Origin: Oscillospiraceae bacterium
GTDB lineage: Bacteria > Bacillota > Clostridia > Oscillospirales > Ruminococcaceae
Direction: 5' to 3'
Assembly: GCA_015067185.1 (NCBI GenBank)
Contig: SVMZ01000009.1
Span: forward strand, 28,393-92,392
DNA: 64,000 nt
Shown here one piece after another: positions 9,381-17,250 of the stretch; the first letter of the stretch is position 1, and every line of letters starts with the position of its first letter. Both the position numbers and the translations under genes were made by a program. The notes under the pieces are model-generated. The model worked only from the letters and a program-made list of their open reading frames with translations, ran no database searches and was not told the origin of the DNA.

Positions 9381-10331
9381 AGCAAGAGTCAAGCCGTTCA
9401 CGTGCCTGGTATGGCAAAGAAAAAACCTTTCTGGGTTCGTTTCAAAAAAGAAGCCATGTTCCACATCTTTGTGTGGTTGGGACTGGCATTCCTCATCATT
9501 TTCGCTTACATCCCCATGGGCGGTATCGTTATCGCCTTTAAGGACTATAACTTCCGTCAGGGTATCTGGGGAAGTGACTGGGTTGGTTTGTCACACTTCA
9601 AACAGCTGTTCTCCGACTTCTTCATGGGCAACGCTGTTGTCAACACCCTCGGTCTCTCCATTTTGAGTATCGGTCTCTCCTACCCTGCAACCATCACCTT
9701 CACCCTGCTCCTCAACGAGCTGAACAACGTTAAATTTAAGCGTGTTATCCAGACCGTCAGCTATCTGCCCCACTTCATTTCCTGGGCAATCATGACCGTT
9801 ATCCTCAACGCCATGCTCTCCCCCAGTGAAGGTATCATCAACATTGTTCTGATGAACCTGGGCATTATTGATGAAGGTATCGCCTTCCTCGCAAGAGAAG
9901 AGCTCTTCTGGATCACCACCGTTGTCGCTTCCATCTGGAAGAACCTTGGTTGGAACACCATCGTCTATCTTGCTGTTATCGCCGGTATCGACGAATCCCT
10001 CTATGAGGCTGCCAAGATCGACGGCGCAGGACGTTTTGCCCGTATGTGGTACATCACCCTGCCGCACCTCGTAGGCATCATCTCCATCATGCTCATTCTC
10101 AGCATGGGCGGTATTGTAAACACCGGTTTCGATATCTCCTTCTACCTGAGCAATGACCTGAACTACAACCGTTCCAACACCCTGGCTTACTATGTTTACA
10201 CCATGGGTCTCAGACGCGGTGACTTCTCCTACTCGACAGCAATTTCGTTCCTTCTCTCCATCGTCTCTGCTTCCATGATGCTGGGAACGAACGCACTTTC
10301 AAATAAACTGACAGGAAAGGGGTTGTTCTGA
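9378..10331 (+). CDS. Sugar ABC transporter permease, LplB type
   Basis: A 317-residue inner-membrane permease with about six hydrophobic segments (the first at FVWLGLAFLIIFAYIPMGGIV). The cytoplasmic EAA loop, which docks the ATPase, is clear: YEAAKIDGAGRFARMWYITLP. Partner of the next permease and of the upstream binding lipoprotein; together they would form a binding-protein-dependent oligosaccharide importer. The start at 9378 lacks an adjacent Shine-Dalgarno (see the hairpin feature at 9314-9380); an internal ATG 11 codons on (MAKKKPFW) also lacks one. Codon use is biased as in the binding protein. Confidence 0.93.
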   Translation: MSKSQAVHVPGMAKKKPFWVRFKKEAMFHIFVWLGLAFLIIFAYIPMGGIVIAFKDYNFRQGIWGSDWVGLSHFKQLFSDFFMGNAVVNTLGLSILSIGLSYPATITFTLLLNELNNVKFKRVIQTVSYLPHFISWAIMTVILNAMLSPSEGIINIVLMNLGIIDEGIAFLAREELFWITTVVASIWKNLGWNTIVYLAVIAGIDESLYEAAKIDGAGRFARMWYITLPHLVGIISIMLILSMGGIVNTGFDISFYLSNDLNYNRSNTLAYYVYTMGLRRGDFSYSTAISFLLSIVSASMMLGTNALSNKLTGKGLF

Positions 10332-10333
10332 TT

Positions 10334-11260
10334 ATGGCAAACGAACAGAGCACAAGAGACTCTATATCGCTGCATGCAACGCGCAGTGAGAAGGTCTTTA
10401 ACGTTTGCAACGTTATCCTCATGCTGATTATCGGATTTGTAACCCTTTATCCGTTCTGGTACTGCGTCGTCGTCTCCTTCAACGAAGGCCTTGACGCTAC
10501 CGTAGCTCCGCTGTTCTTCTGGCCCCGTAAGTGGTCCCTTGAGAACTTCGAGTTCATCCTCACCAACAAGCGTACCCTCTCCGGTTTTGGCGTTTCTGTT
10601 GCCCGTACCGTCATCGGTACCATTACTCACGTCCTCTTCACCGGCGTTGTCGCTTATGGTCTGAGCAAGCGCTGGATCATGGGCCGTAAAATCTACATGC
10701 TGATCTTCACCTTCACCATGTACTTCGGCGGCGGTATGATTCCTGTATACCTGAACATTCAGAGACTGGGCCTCATTGATAACTTCCTCGTTTACATCAT
10801 CCCCGGCCTGTTCAGCGTATATGATTCCATCCTCATCATGTCCTACTACGATTCCATCCCCGGCGCGCTGGAAGAGGCTGCTCTCATCGATGGTGCCGGC
10901 CACCTGAAGATCTTCCTTAAGATCATCATCCCGGCCTCCATGCCCATCTTTGCAACCATCGCCCTCTTCAACGGTGTTGGACAGTGGAATGCTTACATGG
11001 ATACCGTTATCTACACCCGTTCCGACAGCCTCATCACCCTCCAGGCCATCATGACCAAGATGATCAACTCGGCCGAGGCACTGCAGGAGTTGAACGAACA
11101 GATGGCGGCCAACGGCGCGGTGGACGGATTCCAAACCATCAAACCGATTACGGTTCGTATGGCTACCATGATCTTCACCGTACTTCCCATCACTCTTGTT
11201 TATCCGTTCCTTCAGAAATACTTCGTCAAGGGTATTATGATCGGTTCCGTCAAGGGTTAA
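10334..11260 (+). CDS. Sugar ABC transporter permease, YtcP/LplC type
   Basis: A 308-residue permease beginning 2 bases after the stop of its partner, so translation is probably coupled; AGGAAAGGGG lies in the end of the previous gene. There are six predicted membrane segments (first: VCNVILMLIIGFVTLYPFWYC) and the EAA loop LEEAALIDGAGHLKIFLKII. The C-terminus (FVKGIMIGSVKG) is typical of the family. It forms the second half of the membrane channel of the importer. Confidence 0.94.
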   Translation: MANEQSTRDSISLHATRSEKVFNVCNVILMLIIGFVTLYPFWYCVVVSFNEGLDATVAPLFFWPRKWSLENFEFILTNKRTLSGFGVSVARTVIGTITHVLFTGVVAYGLSKRWIMGRKIYMLIFTFTMYFGGGMIPVYLNIQRLGLIDNFLVYIIPGLFSVYDSILIMSYYDSIPGALEEAALIDGAGHLKIFLKIIIPASMPIFATIALFNGVGQWNAYMDTVIYTRSDSLITLQAIMTKMINSAEALQELNEQMAANGAVDGFQTIKPITVRMATMIFTVLPITLVYPFLQKYFVKGIMIGSVKG

Positions 11261-11268
11261 TGAGAAGA

Positions 11269-11337
11269 TTGCAAAATTTGCAAAATTGCTGCAGTTTTTG
11301 CAGCAAGCTTGCATTTGCACCTACTTATTGCTATAAT
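11269..11337 (+). promoter_or_regulatory. Promoter of isomerase paralog 1 with TTGC repeats
   Basis: TTGCAT at 11309-11314, a 17-base spacer and an extended -10 TGCTATAAT ending at 11337. Upstream and overlapping the -35 are six TTGC units starting at 11269, 11278, 11286, 11298, 11309 and 11315, and an 8-bp inverted repeat TTGCTGCA / TGCAGCAA around 11286-11306. This could be a regulator-binding array; no family of regulator can be named from it. Confidence 0.65.
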
Positions 11338-11342
11338 TAACG

Positions 11343-11381
11343 AAAACAACAGCGTCGGTTATCATTGCCGATGCTGTTGTT
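11343..11381 (+). promoter_or_regulatory. Hairpin at the predicted 5' end of the isomerase mRNA
   Basis: Fourteen bases AACAACAGCGTCGG pair with CCGATGCTGTTGTT (one G-U-type pair) around a short loop. With the -10 ending at 11337, transcription would start at about 11344, so the stem sits at the very 5' end. No U-run follows, so it is not a terminator. 5' stem-loops can protect mRNA from decay. A 16-base perfect palindrome AAGGAAAATTTTCCTT (11390-11405) follows before the ribosome binding site. Confidence 0.6.
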
Positions 11382-11422
11382 TGGTTAAGAAGGAAAATTT
11401 TCCTTAAAAAGGAGAGAGATCT

Positions 11423-12349
11423 ATGAAAATTGCAACCACAACCGCCGATTTTGAGAGCTATGTTGAAAAACGCACGCAGGTTTGCGAAATGCTTGCCATG
11501 CTGGCAGACTGCGGCTTCAAACACATTGACCTCAATATGTATAAATCTGTTTTTCCCGGTTCCCCCATGTGCGGAGATGAGTGGGAAAAATGGGTGGATG
11601 ACATCGGCAACACCGCTGCCCGCCTCGGTCAGGACTTTGTTCAGGCCCATTCCTCCGACACCTACTATGCAGAAGGCCCCGACAAGGACTACCAGACTTC
11701 CATGATCAAGCGTGAGCTGGAAATCTGCGCCAAACTGGGCATCCCCGGCATGGTGGTACACGGCGTCAACACCAAAGACGGCAAGCGCGATGACTTCATG
11801 AAGGTCAACACCGCGCTCTATCTCGATCTTCTTCAGACTGCCGAAAAGACCGGCGTCGCCGTCTACACCGAGAACACCACCCACAGAAACTCCCAGACCT
11901 ACTATCTCTACACCGGCGAAGACATGAACGAGATGTGCGACCGTGTCGGCAACCATCCCCTCTTCGGCGTCTGCTGGGACGTGGGACATGCCCACGCCGA
12001 CAACCTGAACCAGTATGACGAGATCATGACCATGGGCGCCAACCTGAAGGCTGTCCACGTCCACGACAATCTCGGTACCGACGTTCACCTGCAGATGTAC
12101 AGCGGCAACTGTGCCTACGATCCCCTGGTAAAGGGTCTGGTAGACGTGGGCTACAAGGGTACCTTCACCTTGGAAGCATACTCTCTGCCCAGTCCCAAGG
12201 GATTCCTCGGCCGTAAGGGCCTGGAAAAGGACGGCGTGGTCTATGATACCCTCACCAGCCTGCCTATCTCCCTCAAAATCCGCTCCGAGCTCCTGATGCA
12301 TGATATTGCCCGCTACATGCTGGAGACCTACGACTGCTACGAGGACTAA
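11423..12349 (+). CDS. TIM-barrel sugar isomerase/epimerase, paralog 1 of 7
   Basis: A 308-residue protein of the xylose-isomerase-like TIM-barrel superfamily (AP_endonuc_2, PF01261). The usual metal ligands are present: E150 (VYTENT), D186 and H189 (CWDVGHAH), H212/H214 (VHVHDN) and E251 (FTLEAY). Relatives isomerise or epimerise sugars and keto-sugars, or act as lyases on 3-keto-glycosides; the substrate is unknown. It has no signal peptide. It is the first of five tandem paralogs that all end in an (E)xYxCYED tail, and it is closest to the next gene (shared GNHPLFGVCWDVGHAH). It has its own strong promoter and AAAGGAG before the ATG. It follows the sugar importer, so an imported glycan is the likely substrate source. 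Confidence 0.85.
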   Translation: MKIATTTADFESYVEKRTQVCEMLAMLADCGFKHIDLNMYKSVFPGSPMCGDEWEKWVDDIGNTAARLGQDFVQAHSSDTYYAEGPDKDYQTSMIKRELEICAKLGIPGMVVHGVNTKDGKRDDFMKVNTALYLDLLQTAEKTGVAVYTENTTHRNSQTYYLYTGEDMNEMCDRVGNHPLFGVCWDVGHAHADNLNQYDEIMTMGANLKAVHVHDNLGTDVHLQMYSGNCAYDPLVKGLVDVGYKGTFTLEAYSLPSPKGFLGRKGLEKDGVVYDTLTSLPISLKIRSELLMHDIARYMLETYDCYED

Positions 12350-12381
12350 GAGTCTGAAGAGAGAAACAGAGGAAGATAAAA

Positions 12382-13308
12382 ATGAAAATTGCAACCTCTA
12401 CCATGGATTTTGGTATTTATGTGGAGAAACGCACAGAGGTGCCCAAGCTGCTCTCCCTGCTGAACAGCAGCGGCTTTAAGCACATCGATCTGGATTTATC
12501 CCAGGCGGTCTATCCCGGGTCCCCCATGTGCGGGGATGACTGGGAGGCGTGGGCAGAGGAGTGTTTGAACGCAGCCGCTGTTTTCGGTCAGGATTTTGTT
12601 CAGGCCCATTCCTCCGATACCGATTATGAGGAAGGCCCCAACAAGGACTACCAGACTGCCATGATCAAGCGCGAGATGGAAGTCTGCCAAAAGCTGGGCA
12701 TCCCCGGTATCGTAGTACATGCTGTCTGCACCAAAGGCGGTAGCCGTGAAGAGTTTATGGCAAAGAACACCGAACTCTATCTCGACCTGCTGAAAACCGC
12801 TGAGCAGACCGGCGTCACCGTCTACACCGAAAATACCACCCACAAAAACTCCAATTTCTATTATCTCTACACCGGCGAAGACATGAACGAGATGTGCGGC
12901 CGCGTAGGCAATCATCCCCTCTTTGGTGTCTGTTGGGATGTGGGACATGCCCACGCCGACAACCTGAACCAGTATGACGAGATTGTAACCATGGGTGCCA
13001 ACCTGAAGGCTGTCCACGTTCACGACAATCTGGGTAAGGATAAGCACATGCAGCCCTACTCCGCCAACTGCGCCTATGACCCGATTATAAAAGGTCTGCT
13101 GGATGCGGATTACAAGGGGTATTTTACACTGGAGGCACTCTCTATCCCTGGTTCCCACGGCTTTGTGGGCCGCAAGGCACTGGAGAAAGATGGCACAGTC
13201 TATGATAAACTGGTAAGCCTGCCCCTCTCCATCAAACTCCGCTCCGAGCGTCTGATGTATGATATCACCCGCTACATGCTGGAAGCCTACGGCTGCTATG
13301 AGGATTGA
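12382..13308 (+). CDS. TIM-barrel sugar isomerase/epimerase, paralog 2 of 7
   Basis: A 308-residue close relative of paralog 1, same length and almost gap-free by eye, starting 32 bases after it with GAGGAAG before the ATG and no promoter or terminator between them, so the two are co-transcribed. Metal-site residues are intact (VYTENT, CWDVGHAH, VHVHDN, FTLEAL). Differences cluster in the N-terminal 70 residues (LDLSQAVYPGSPMC, CLNAAAVFG) and in GKDKHMQPYSANC, near the expected active-site rim, hinting at altered substrate specificity rather than mere dosage. Function otherwise as for paralog 1. Confidence 0.85.
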   Translation: MKIATSTMDFGIYVEKRTEVPKLLSLLNSSGFKHIDLDLSQAVYPGSPMCGDDWEAWAEECLNAAAVFGQDFVQAHSSDTDYEEGPNKDYQTAMIKREMEVCQKLGIPGIVVHAVCTKGGSREEFMAKNTELYLDLLKTAEQTGVTVYTENTTHKNSNFYYLYTGEDMNEMCGRVGNHPLFGVCWDVGHAHADNLNQYDEIVTMGANLKAVHVHDNLGKDKHMQPYSANCAYDPIIKGLLDADYKGYFTLEALSIPGSHGFVGRKALEKDGTVYDKLVSLPLSIKLRSERLMYDITRYMLEAYGCYED

Positions 13309-13335
13309 TCGGATAAAGATTTTGTCCTCAGCCCA

Positions 13336-13396
13336 TTGTGCGGAATGCGTTTTACTGCTATAATGAATGCGGCGCCGGAAAAATTGCCGGTGCCGT
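13336..13396 (+). promoter_or_regulatory. Promoter and 5' hairpin of isomerase paralogs 3-5
   Basis: TTGTGC (13336-13341), 17-base spacer, extended -10 TGCTATAAT (TATAAT at 13359-13364). Transcription would start near 13371, directly at the hairpin CGGCGCCGG / CCGGTGCCG (13370-13378 with 13388-13396). No U-run follows. The arrangement repeats that seen before paralog 1. Confidence 0.65.
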
Positions 13397-13435
13397 GAAT
13401 AAACTGAAAAGTTTCATTAAAGGAGCTGACATTCA

Positions 13436-14365
13436 ATGAGAATAGCAACAACAACAGGAGATTTTCTTTGGTACGCCGATCCCGCCGACATCAGCGGCGC
13501 ACTGACCATGCTGGCAGACAGCGGCTTTAAGTATGCTGACCTCAACCTGAGCGGTGCATTCTTCCCCGAGTCCCCTCTCTGCGGCGATAACTGGGAAAAA
13601 TGGGCAGATGATATCGGTGAGACCGCTGCACGTCTGGGCATGACTCTGGTGCAGGCACACTCCTCCGATACCGTCTATGATAAAGGCGAGCTGAGAGACT
13701 ACCGCACCTCCATTATCGAGCGCGAAATCGAGATCTGCCGCAAGCTGGGCATCCCCGGTATGGTTGTACACGGTATTTGCAAAGCAAATGGTGAGCGTGA
13801 GGACTTCATGGAGAAGAACACCGAGCTCTACAAAGAGCTGCTTGTCACTGCCGAGAAGGGCAACGTAACCATTTACACCGAGAACACCTGCCGCCAGAAC
13901 AACCCCGCATACTACATCTTTGAGGGCAGCGACGTAAATGAGCTCTGCGAAAGAGTTAACCACCCGCTGTTCGGTGCCTGCTGGGATATCGGTCACGCAC
14001 ACTGCCACGGCGTTGATCAGTACAAAGAGATCACCACCATGAACAAGAACCTGAAGGCTCTCCATGTCCACGATAACTATGCTGTTGCCGATGTTCACAT
14101 TCAGCCGTACGGCGGAAACTGCTGCTACGATGCTATCCTGAAAGCTCTCGTGGATATTGATTTCAAAGGCTGCTTCACGCTGGAAGCATTCTGCGCACCG
14201 GTAGCAAGCAACTTCTGCTTCTGCAACCGTAAGCCCTTCGTGAAGGAGGGTGTCGTATATGATAAGGTGCTCATGCCACCCATCGATATCAAGATCCGTG
14301 CTGAGCGTCTGATGCTTGACACCACCCGCTTTATGCTGGAAGCATACGGCTGCTACGAAGATTGA
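13436..14365 (+). CDS. TIM-barrel sugar isomerase/epimerase, paralog 3 of 7
   Basis: A 309-residue PF01261-type TIM barrel. Metal ligands are kept in IYTENT, CWDIGHAH, LHVHDN and FTLEAF. It belongs with paralogs 4 and 5: all three have RVNHPLFG, the GVDQYKEI stretch, NFCFCNRKPF (RFCFCNRKPF in paralog 5) with two cysteines before the C-terminal helix, and KxLMPPxxxKIR. These features are absent in paralogs 1 and 2. AAAGGAG lies 11 bases before the ATG. It is the first gene of a second transcription unit from the promoter at 13336 and ends in the shared LEAYGCYED tail. Confidence 0.85.
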   Translation: MRIATTTGDFLWYADPADISGALTMLADSGFKYADLNLSGAFFPESPLCGDNWEKWADDIGETAARLGMTLVQAHSSDTVYDKGELRDYRTSIIEREIEICRKLGIPGMVVHGICKANGEREDFMEKNTELYKELLVTAEKGNVTIYTENTCRQNNPAYYIFEGSDVNELCERVNHPLFGACWDIGHAHCHGVDQYKEITTMNKNLKALHVHDNYAVADVHIQPYGGNCCYDAILKALVDIDFKGCFTLEAFCAPVASNFCFCNRKPFVKEGVVYDKVLMPPIDIKIRAERLMLDTTRFMLEAYGCYED

Positions 14366-14390
14366 TTGCGAATTTGAGGAGTGAATTAAC

Positions 14391-15329
14391 ATGAAAATTG
14401 CAACCACAACAGGCGATTTCCTTTGGTATGCCGAGAAGTGGGATGTCTGCAGCATATTGACCATGATGGCAGAAAGCGGCATCAAACACGTCGATCTGAA
14501 CCTCGGCGGCGCGATGGTTCCCGGGAAGTCCCCTCTCTGCTCCGACAAATGGGAGCAGTGGGTGGATGACATCGGAAACACGGCAGTTCGTCTGGGGCTG
14601 GACTTTGTTCAGGCACATTCCTCCGACACGGTGTATGAACGCGGAGAAAAAAGAGACTATCTCACATCCATGATCATCCGCGAGTTTGAAGTCTGCCAAA
14701 AGCTGGGTATCCCCGGCATGGTGGTGCATGGCGTCCTGAACCCCAGCGGGGAACGCGAGGAGTTTATGGCGAAAAATGCGGAGTTCTACAATGAACTTTT
14801 GCCTACAGTGGAACAGACCGGAGTTCGGATGTTCACCGAAAACGGCTGCCATCAGAACACACCGCTGGCTAAGCTTTTCTATGGTGAAGATATGAACGAG
14901 CTGTGTGGCCGTGTGAATCACCCGCTGTTTGGTGTCTGCTGGGATGTAGGACATGCTCATCTGCAGGGAGTAGATCAGTATAAAGAGATCATAACCATGG
15001 GTTCTAATCTCCAGGCTGTCCATATTCACGATAACTACAACTATGCAGTCAAAGATCTGCATATCCAGCCCTTCGGCGGCAACTGCTGCTATGATGCCAT
15101 CATCAACGGCCTGCTGGATATTGGGTTTAAGGGCGCTTTCACGCTGGAAGCCTTCAGTATGCCGGTGGCAAGCAACTTCTGTTTCTGCAACCGTAAACCC
15201 TTTGTACTGGATGGCATTGTCTATGATAAGGTGCTCATGCCCCCGCTGGATATTAAGATCCGCTCCGAGCGCCTGATGATGGATACCGCCCGTTTCATGC
15301 TGGAAGCGTATAACTGCTACGAAGACTAA
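14391..15329 (+). CDS. TIM-barrel sugar isomerase/epimerase, paralog 4 of 7
   Basis: A 312-residue member of the 3-4-5 subgroup, 25 bases after paralog 3 with GAGGAGTG before the ATG. It keeps the metal site (MFTENG, CWDVGHAH, VHIHDN, FTLEAF) and the NFCFCNRKPF motif. It is the most diverged of the five in its substrate loop (GCHQNTPLAKLFYGEDM) and has two inserted residues (GGAMVPGKSPLC; NYNYAVKDLH). The other paralogs have a Thr after the metal-ligand TEN triplet, this one Gly, next to the metal ligand; that may change specificity. Confidence 0.84.
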   Translation: MKIATTTGDFLWYAEKWDVCSILTMMAESGIKHVDLNLGGAMVPGKSPLCSDKWEQWVDDIGNTAVRLGLDFVQAHSSDTVYERGEKRDYLTSMIIREFEVCQKLGIPGMVVHGVLNPSGEREEFMAKNAEFYNELLPTVEQTGVRMFTENGCHQNTPLAKLFYGEDMNELCGRVNHPLFGVCWDVGHAHLQGVDQYKEIITMGSNLQAVHIHDNYNYAVKDLHIQPFGGNCCYDAIINGLLDIGFKGAFTLEAFSMPVASNFCFCNRKPFVLDGIVYDKVLMPPLDIKIRSERLMMDTARFMLEAYNCYED

Positions 15330-15354
15330 GAAAAACTCCTGAAGGTGAAATAAC

Positions 15355-16290
15355 ATGAGAGTTGCAACGACAACATTTGATTTCAGCGGATATGTAAACC
15401 ACCGTACAGCCAATGCGGCGGATATTCTCGCCATGTTGGCGGACAGCGGCTGCAAATATGTGGATTTCAGCCTTGCCTTATCAGATGTACCCGGTTCTCC
15501 GCTTCTGGAAGACGGTTGGGAAAAATGGGTGAATGATATCGGAAATATCTCTGCCAGACTGGGCCTGAAGCTGATCCAGTCTCACTCCTCCGATACTGTG
15601 TATGAATACGGCGAAAAGCGTGATTACCTCACTTCCATCATCAAGCGTGAAATTGAAGTATGCGGTATGCTGGGAATTGGCGGTATTGTCGTGCACGGAA
15701 TTGAAAAAGCGAATGGTGAACGAGAGGAGTTCATGGAGAAAAACACGGAGTTTTACAAGGAACTTCTTCCGTTGGCCGAAAAAAACGGTGTTGAGATTTA
15801 CACCGAAAATACCTGTACGGCAAACTGCCCAACGTATTATCTTTTCGATGGAAAAGATATGAATGAGCTCTGTGAGCGCGTCAACCACCCGTTGTTCGGT
15901 GCTTGCTGGGACGTAGGCCATGGCCACGTGCAGGGTGTAGATCAGTATAAAGAGATAACCACCATGGGGAAGAATCTGAAGGCGCTGCATGTTCATGATA
16001 ACTACGGTGTTGCAGATATCCATATTCAGCCCTACGGCGGAAATGTCTGTTATGATGCACTGATCAAGGGACTGGTGGATATTGACTATAAGGGCTATTT
16101 TACTCTTGAAGCCCTGTGTGCACCTGTCTCCGACAGATTTTGTTTCTGCAACCGCAAACCCTTTGAAAAAGACGGCGTTGTATATGATAAAGCATTGATG
16201 CCGCCCTTGGCTCTTAAAATTCGTTCTGAGCGTTTGATGCTCGATACGGTGCGTTTTATGCTTGAAGCATATGATTGTTATGAAGATTGA
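15355..16290 (+). CDS. TIM-barrel sugar isomerase/epimerase, paralog 5 of 7
   Basis: A 311-residue last member of the tandem array, 25 bases after paralog 4, GAAGGTGA before the ATG, followed by a strong terminator. Metal ligands are in IYTENT, CWDVGHGH, LHVHDN and FTLEAL; it shares FCFCNRKPF and the YDCYED tail with paralogs 3 and 4. The codon choice is less C/G-biased than in paralogs 1-2 (more TTT, GAA, AAA), so it may be expressed less or be an older copy. The substrate is unknown. Confidence 0.84.
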   Translation: MRVATTTFDFSGYVNHRTANAADILAMLADSGCKYVDFSLALSDVPGSPLLEDGWEKWVNDIGNISARLGLKLIQSHSSDTVYEYGEKRDYLTSIIKREIEVCGMLGIGGIVVHGIEKANGEREEFMEKNTEFYKELLPLAEKNGVEIYTENTCTANCPTYYLFDGKDMNELCERVNHPLFGACWDVGHGHVQGVDQYKEITTMGKNLKALHVHDNYGVADIHIQPYGGNVCYDALIKGLVDIDYKGYFTLEALCAPVSDRFCFCNRKPFEKDGVVYDKALMPPLALKIRSERLMLDTVRFMLEAYDCYED

Positions 16291-16304
16291 TTTTCTGGTT
16301 TTTA

Positions 16305-16340
16305 AATATCCGGCGGAAAATATTCCGTCGGATATTTTTT
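16305..16340 (+). terminator. Terminator of the five-gene isomerase array
   Basis: AATATCCGGCGGA pairs with TCCGTCGGATATT around a short AAAATAT-type loop, followed by TTTTTTG. It lies 15 bases after the stop of paralog 5. Confidence 0.9.
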
Positions 16341-16356
16341 GTCATACAAAGGTCTT

Positions 16357-16383
16357 TTGCTGTTAATAAAAAAATGCTATAAT
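16357..16383 (+). promoter_or_regulatory. Promoter of the XRE regulator gene
   Basis: An extended -10 TGCTATAAT (16375-16383) with a poor -35 (TTGCTG at a 15-base spacing). AGGAG at 16433-16437 lies 8 bases before the chosen ATG at 16446. Confidence 0.45.
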
Positions 16384-16445
16384 AATATTATTATATTTTG
16401 TGTATGATATACTTGAATGAAAAAGTATGGACAGGAGAACATTGG

Positions 16446-17087
16446 ATGGAAGATTTGAAGCTGATTTTTGCCAGTAATCTTATTAATCTGCGTACAAAAG
16501 CGAATATGACACAGGTGGAACTGGCGGAAAAGATCAACTATTCCGATAAGTCAGTTTCAAAATGGGAACGCGGGGAGTCGGTGCCGGATGTTGCAGTTAT
16601 TAAAACAATGGCAGATCTGTTCGGTGTCACCGTGGATCATATGATAACATCTCATGATACATGGAAATCGTTGGATGAAGAGAAAGAAGAGGCAAATAAA
16701 AAACACCGGGAGCGTCATTTTAGTCCCGAAGTGGTGACGCTGGTTGCTATTTTAGGAATATGGACACTGGCGCTGCTGCTGTTTGTGATTTTCTGGATGT
16801 TGGATTATATGCTGTATATTATTTTCCTTGCAGCTATTCCGGCAACGCTGGTAACACTCCTTGTCCTGAATTGTATATGGAATGAGGATCACAGATACAA
16901 TGTATGGATTGTTATGGCATTGGTGTTGAGCCTGTTTGTACTGGCCATTCTGGTGTTTTTCAGGTATAATCCATGGAAACTTCTGTTGGTTTTGGTGCCG
17001 GCGGAGTTGATTGTGTATTTTAGCTTTAAGATAAAAAAAGGCTTTAAATGGTTGAAAAAAAGAAAGAAAAAATACCAGGAAAAGTGA
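16446..17087 (+). CDS. XRE-family regulator with membrane domain
   Basis: A 213-residue protein. The N-terminal 65 residues form a Cro/CI-type helix-turn-helix (NMTQVELAEKINYSDKSVSKWERGESVPDVAV is diagnostic; quoted parts MTQVELAEKI and SVSKWERGES). After a charged linker come four hydrophobic segments (VTLVAILGIWTLALLLFVIF, YMLYIIFLAAIPATL, VWIVMALVLSLFVLAILVFF, LLLVLVPAELIVYFSF) and a very basic tail. Such HTH-plus-membrane proteins are common in Clostridia; their signal is mostly unknown. The start was chosen over an upstream ATG because AGGAG precedes it. It stands alone between two groups of isomerase paralogs. Confidence 0.88.
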   Translation: MEDLKLIFASNLINLRTKANMTQVELAEKINYSDKSVSKWERGESVPDVAVIKTMADLFGVTVDHMITSHDTWKSLDEEKEEANKKHRERHFSPEVVTLVAILGIWTLALLLFVIFWMLDYMLYIIFLAAIPATLVTLLVLNCIWNEDHRYNVWIVMALVLSLFVLAILVFFRYNPWKLLLVLVPAELIVYFSFKIKKGFKWLKKRKKKYQEK

Positions 17088-17092
17088 ATTCT

Positions 17093-17136
17093 ATCGGTAG
17101 TAGAATCAGAAAAAAGGATTCTACTACCGATTTTTT
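17093..17136 (+). terminator. Terminator of the XRE gene
   Basis: A 15-bp perfect stem ATCGGTAGTAGAATC / GATTCTACTACCGAT followed by TTTTTT. It ends just where a spurious upstream start of the next frame would lie. Confidence 0.92.
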
Positions 17137-17250
17137 ATGGATAGAGTTAAGAGAAGTAACAGTAGGTTGAGTTCTAAGTGGGAAAATGATATTATAATAA
17201 AAGCGTATACCTTGAAGAAGGGTAAAGAAAAGTTGGCAAGGAGTAGTCGT

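Noticed and set aside
10229..12394. Minus-strand frames of about 360 codons opposite the permease and isomerase 1 genes
   Set aside because: Antisense shadows of biased genes; similar frames appear opposite every isomerase paralog.
17137..17250. N-terminal extension of the DegV protein
   Set aside because: It would start inside the terminator of the preceding gene; an ATG with AAGGAG at 17251 matches the family start.
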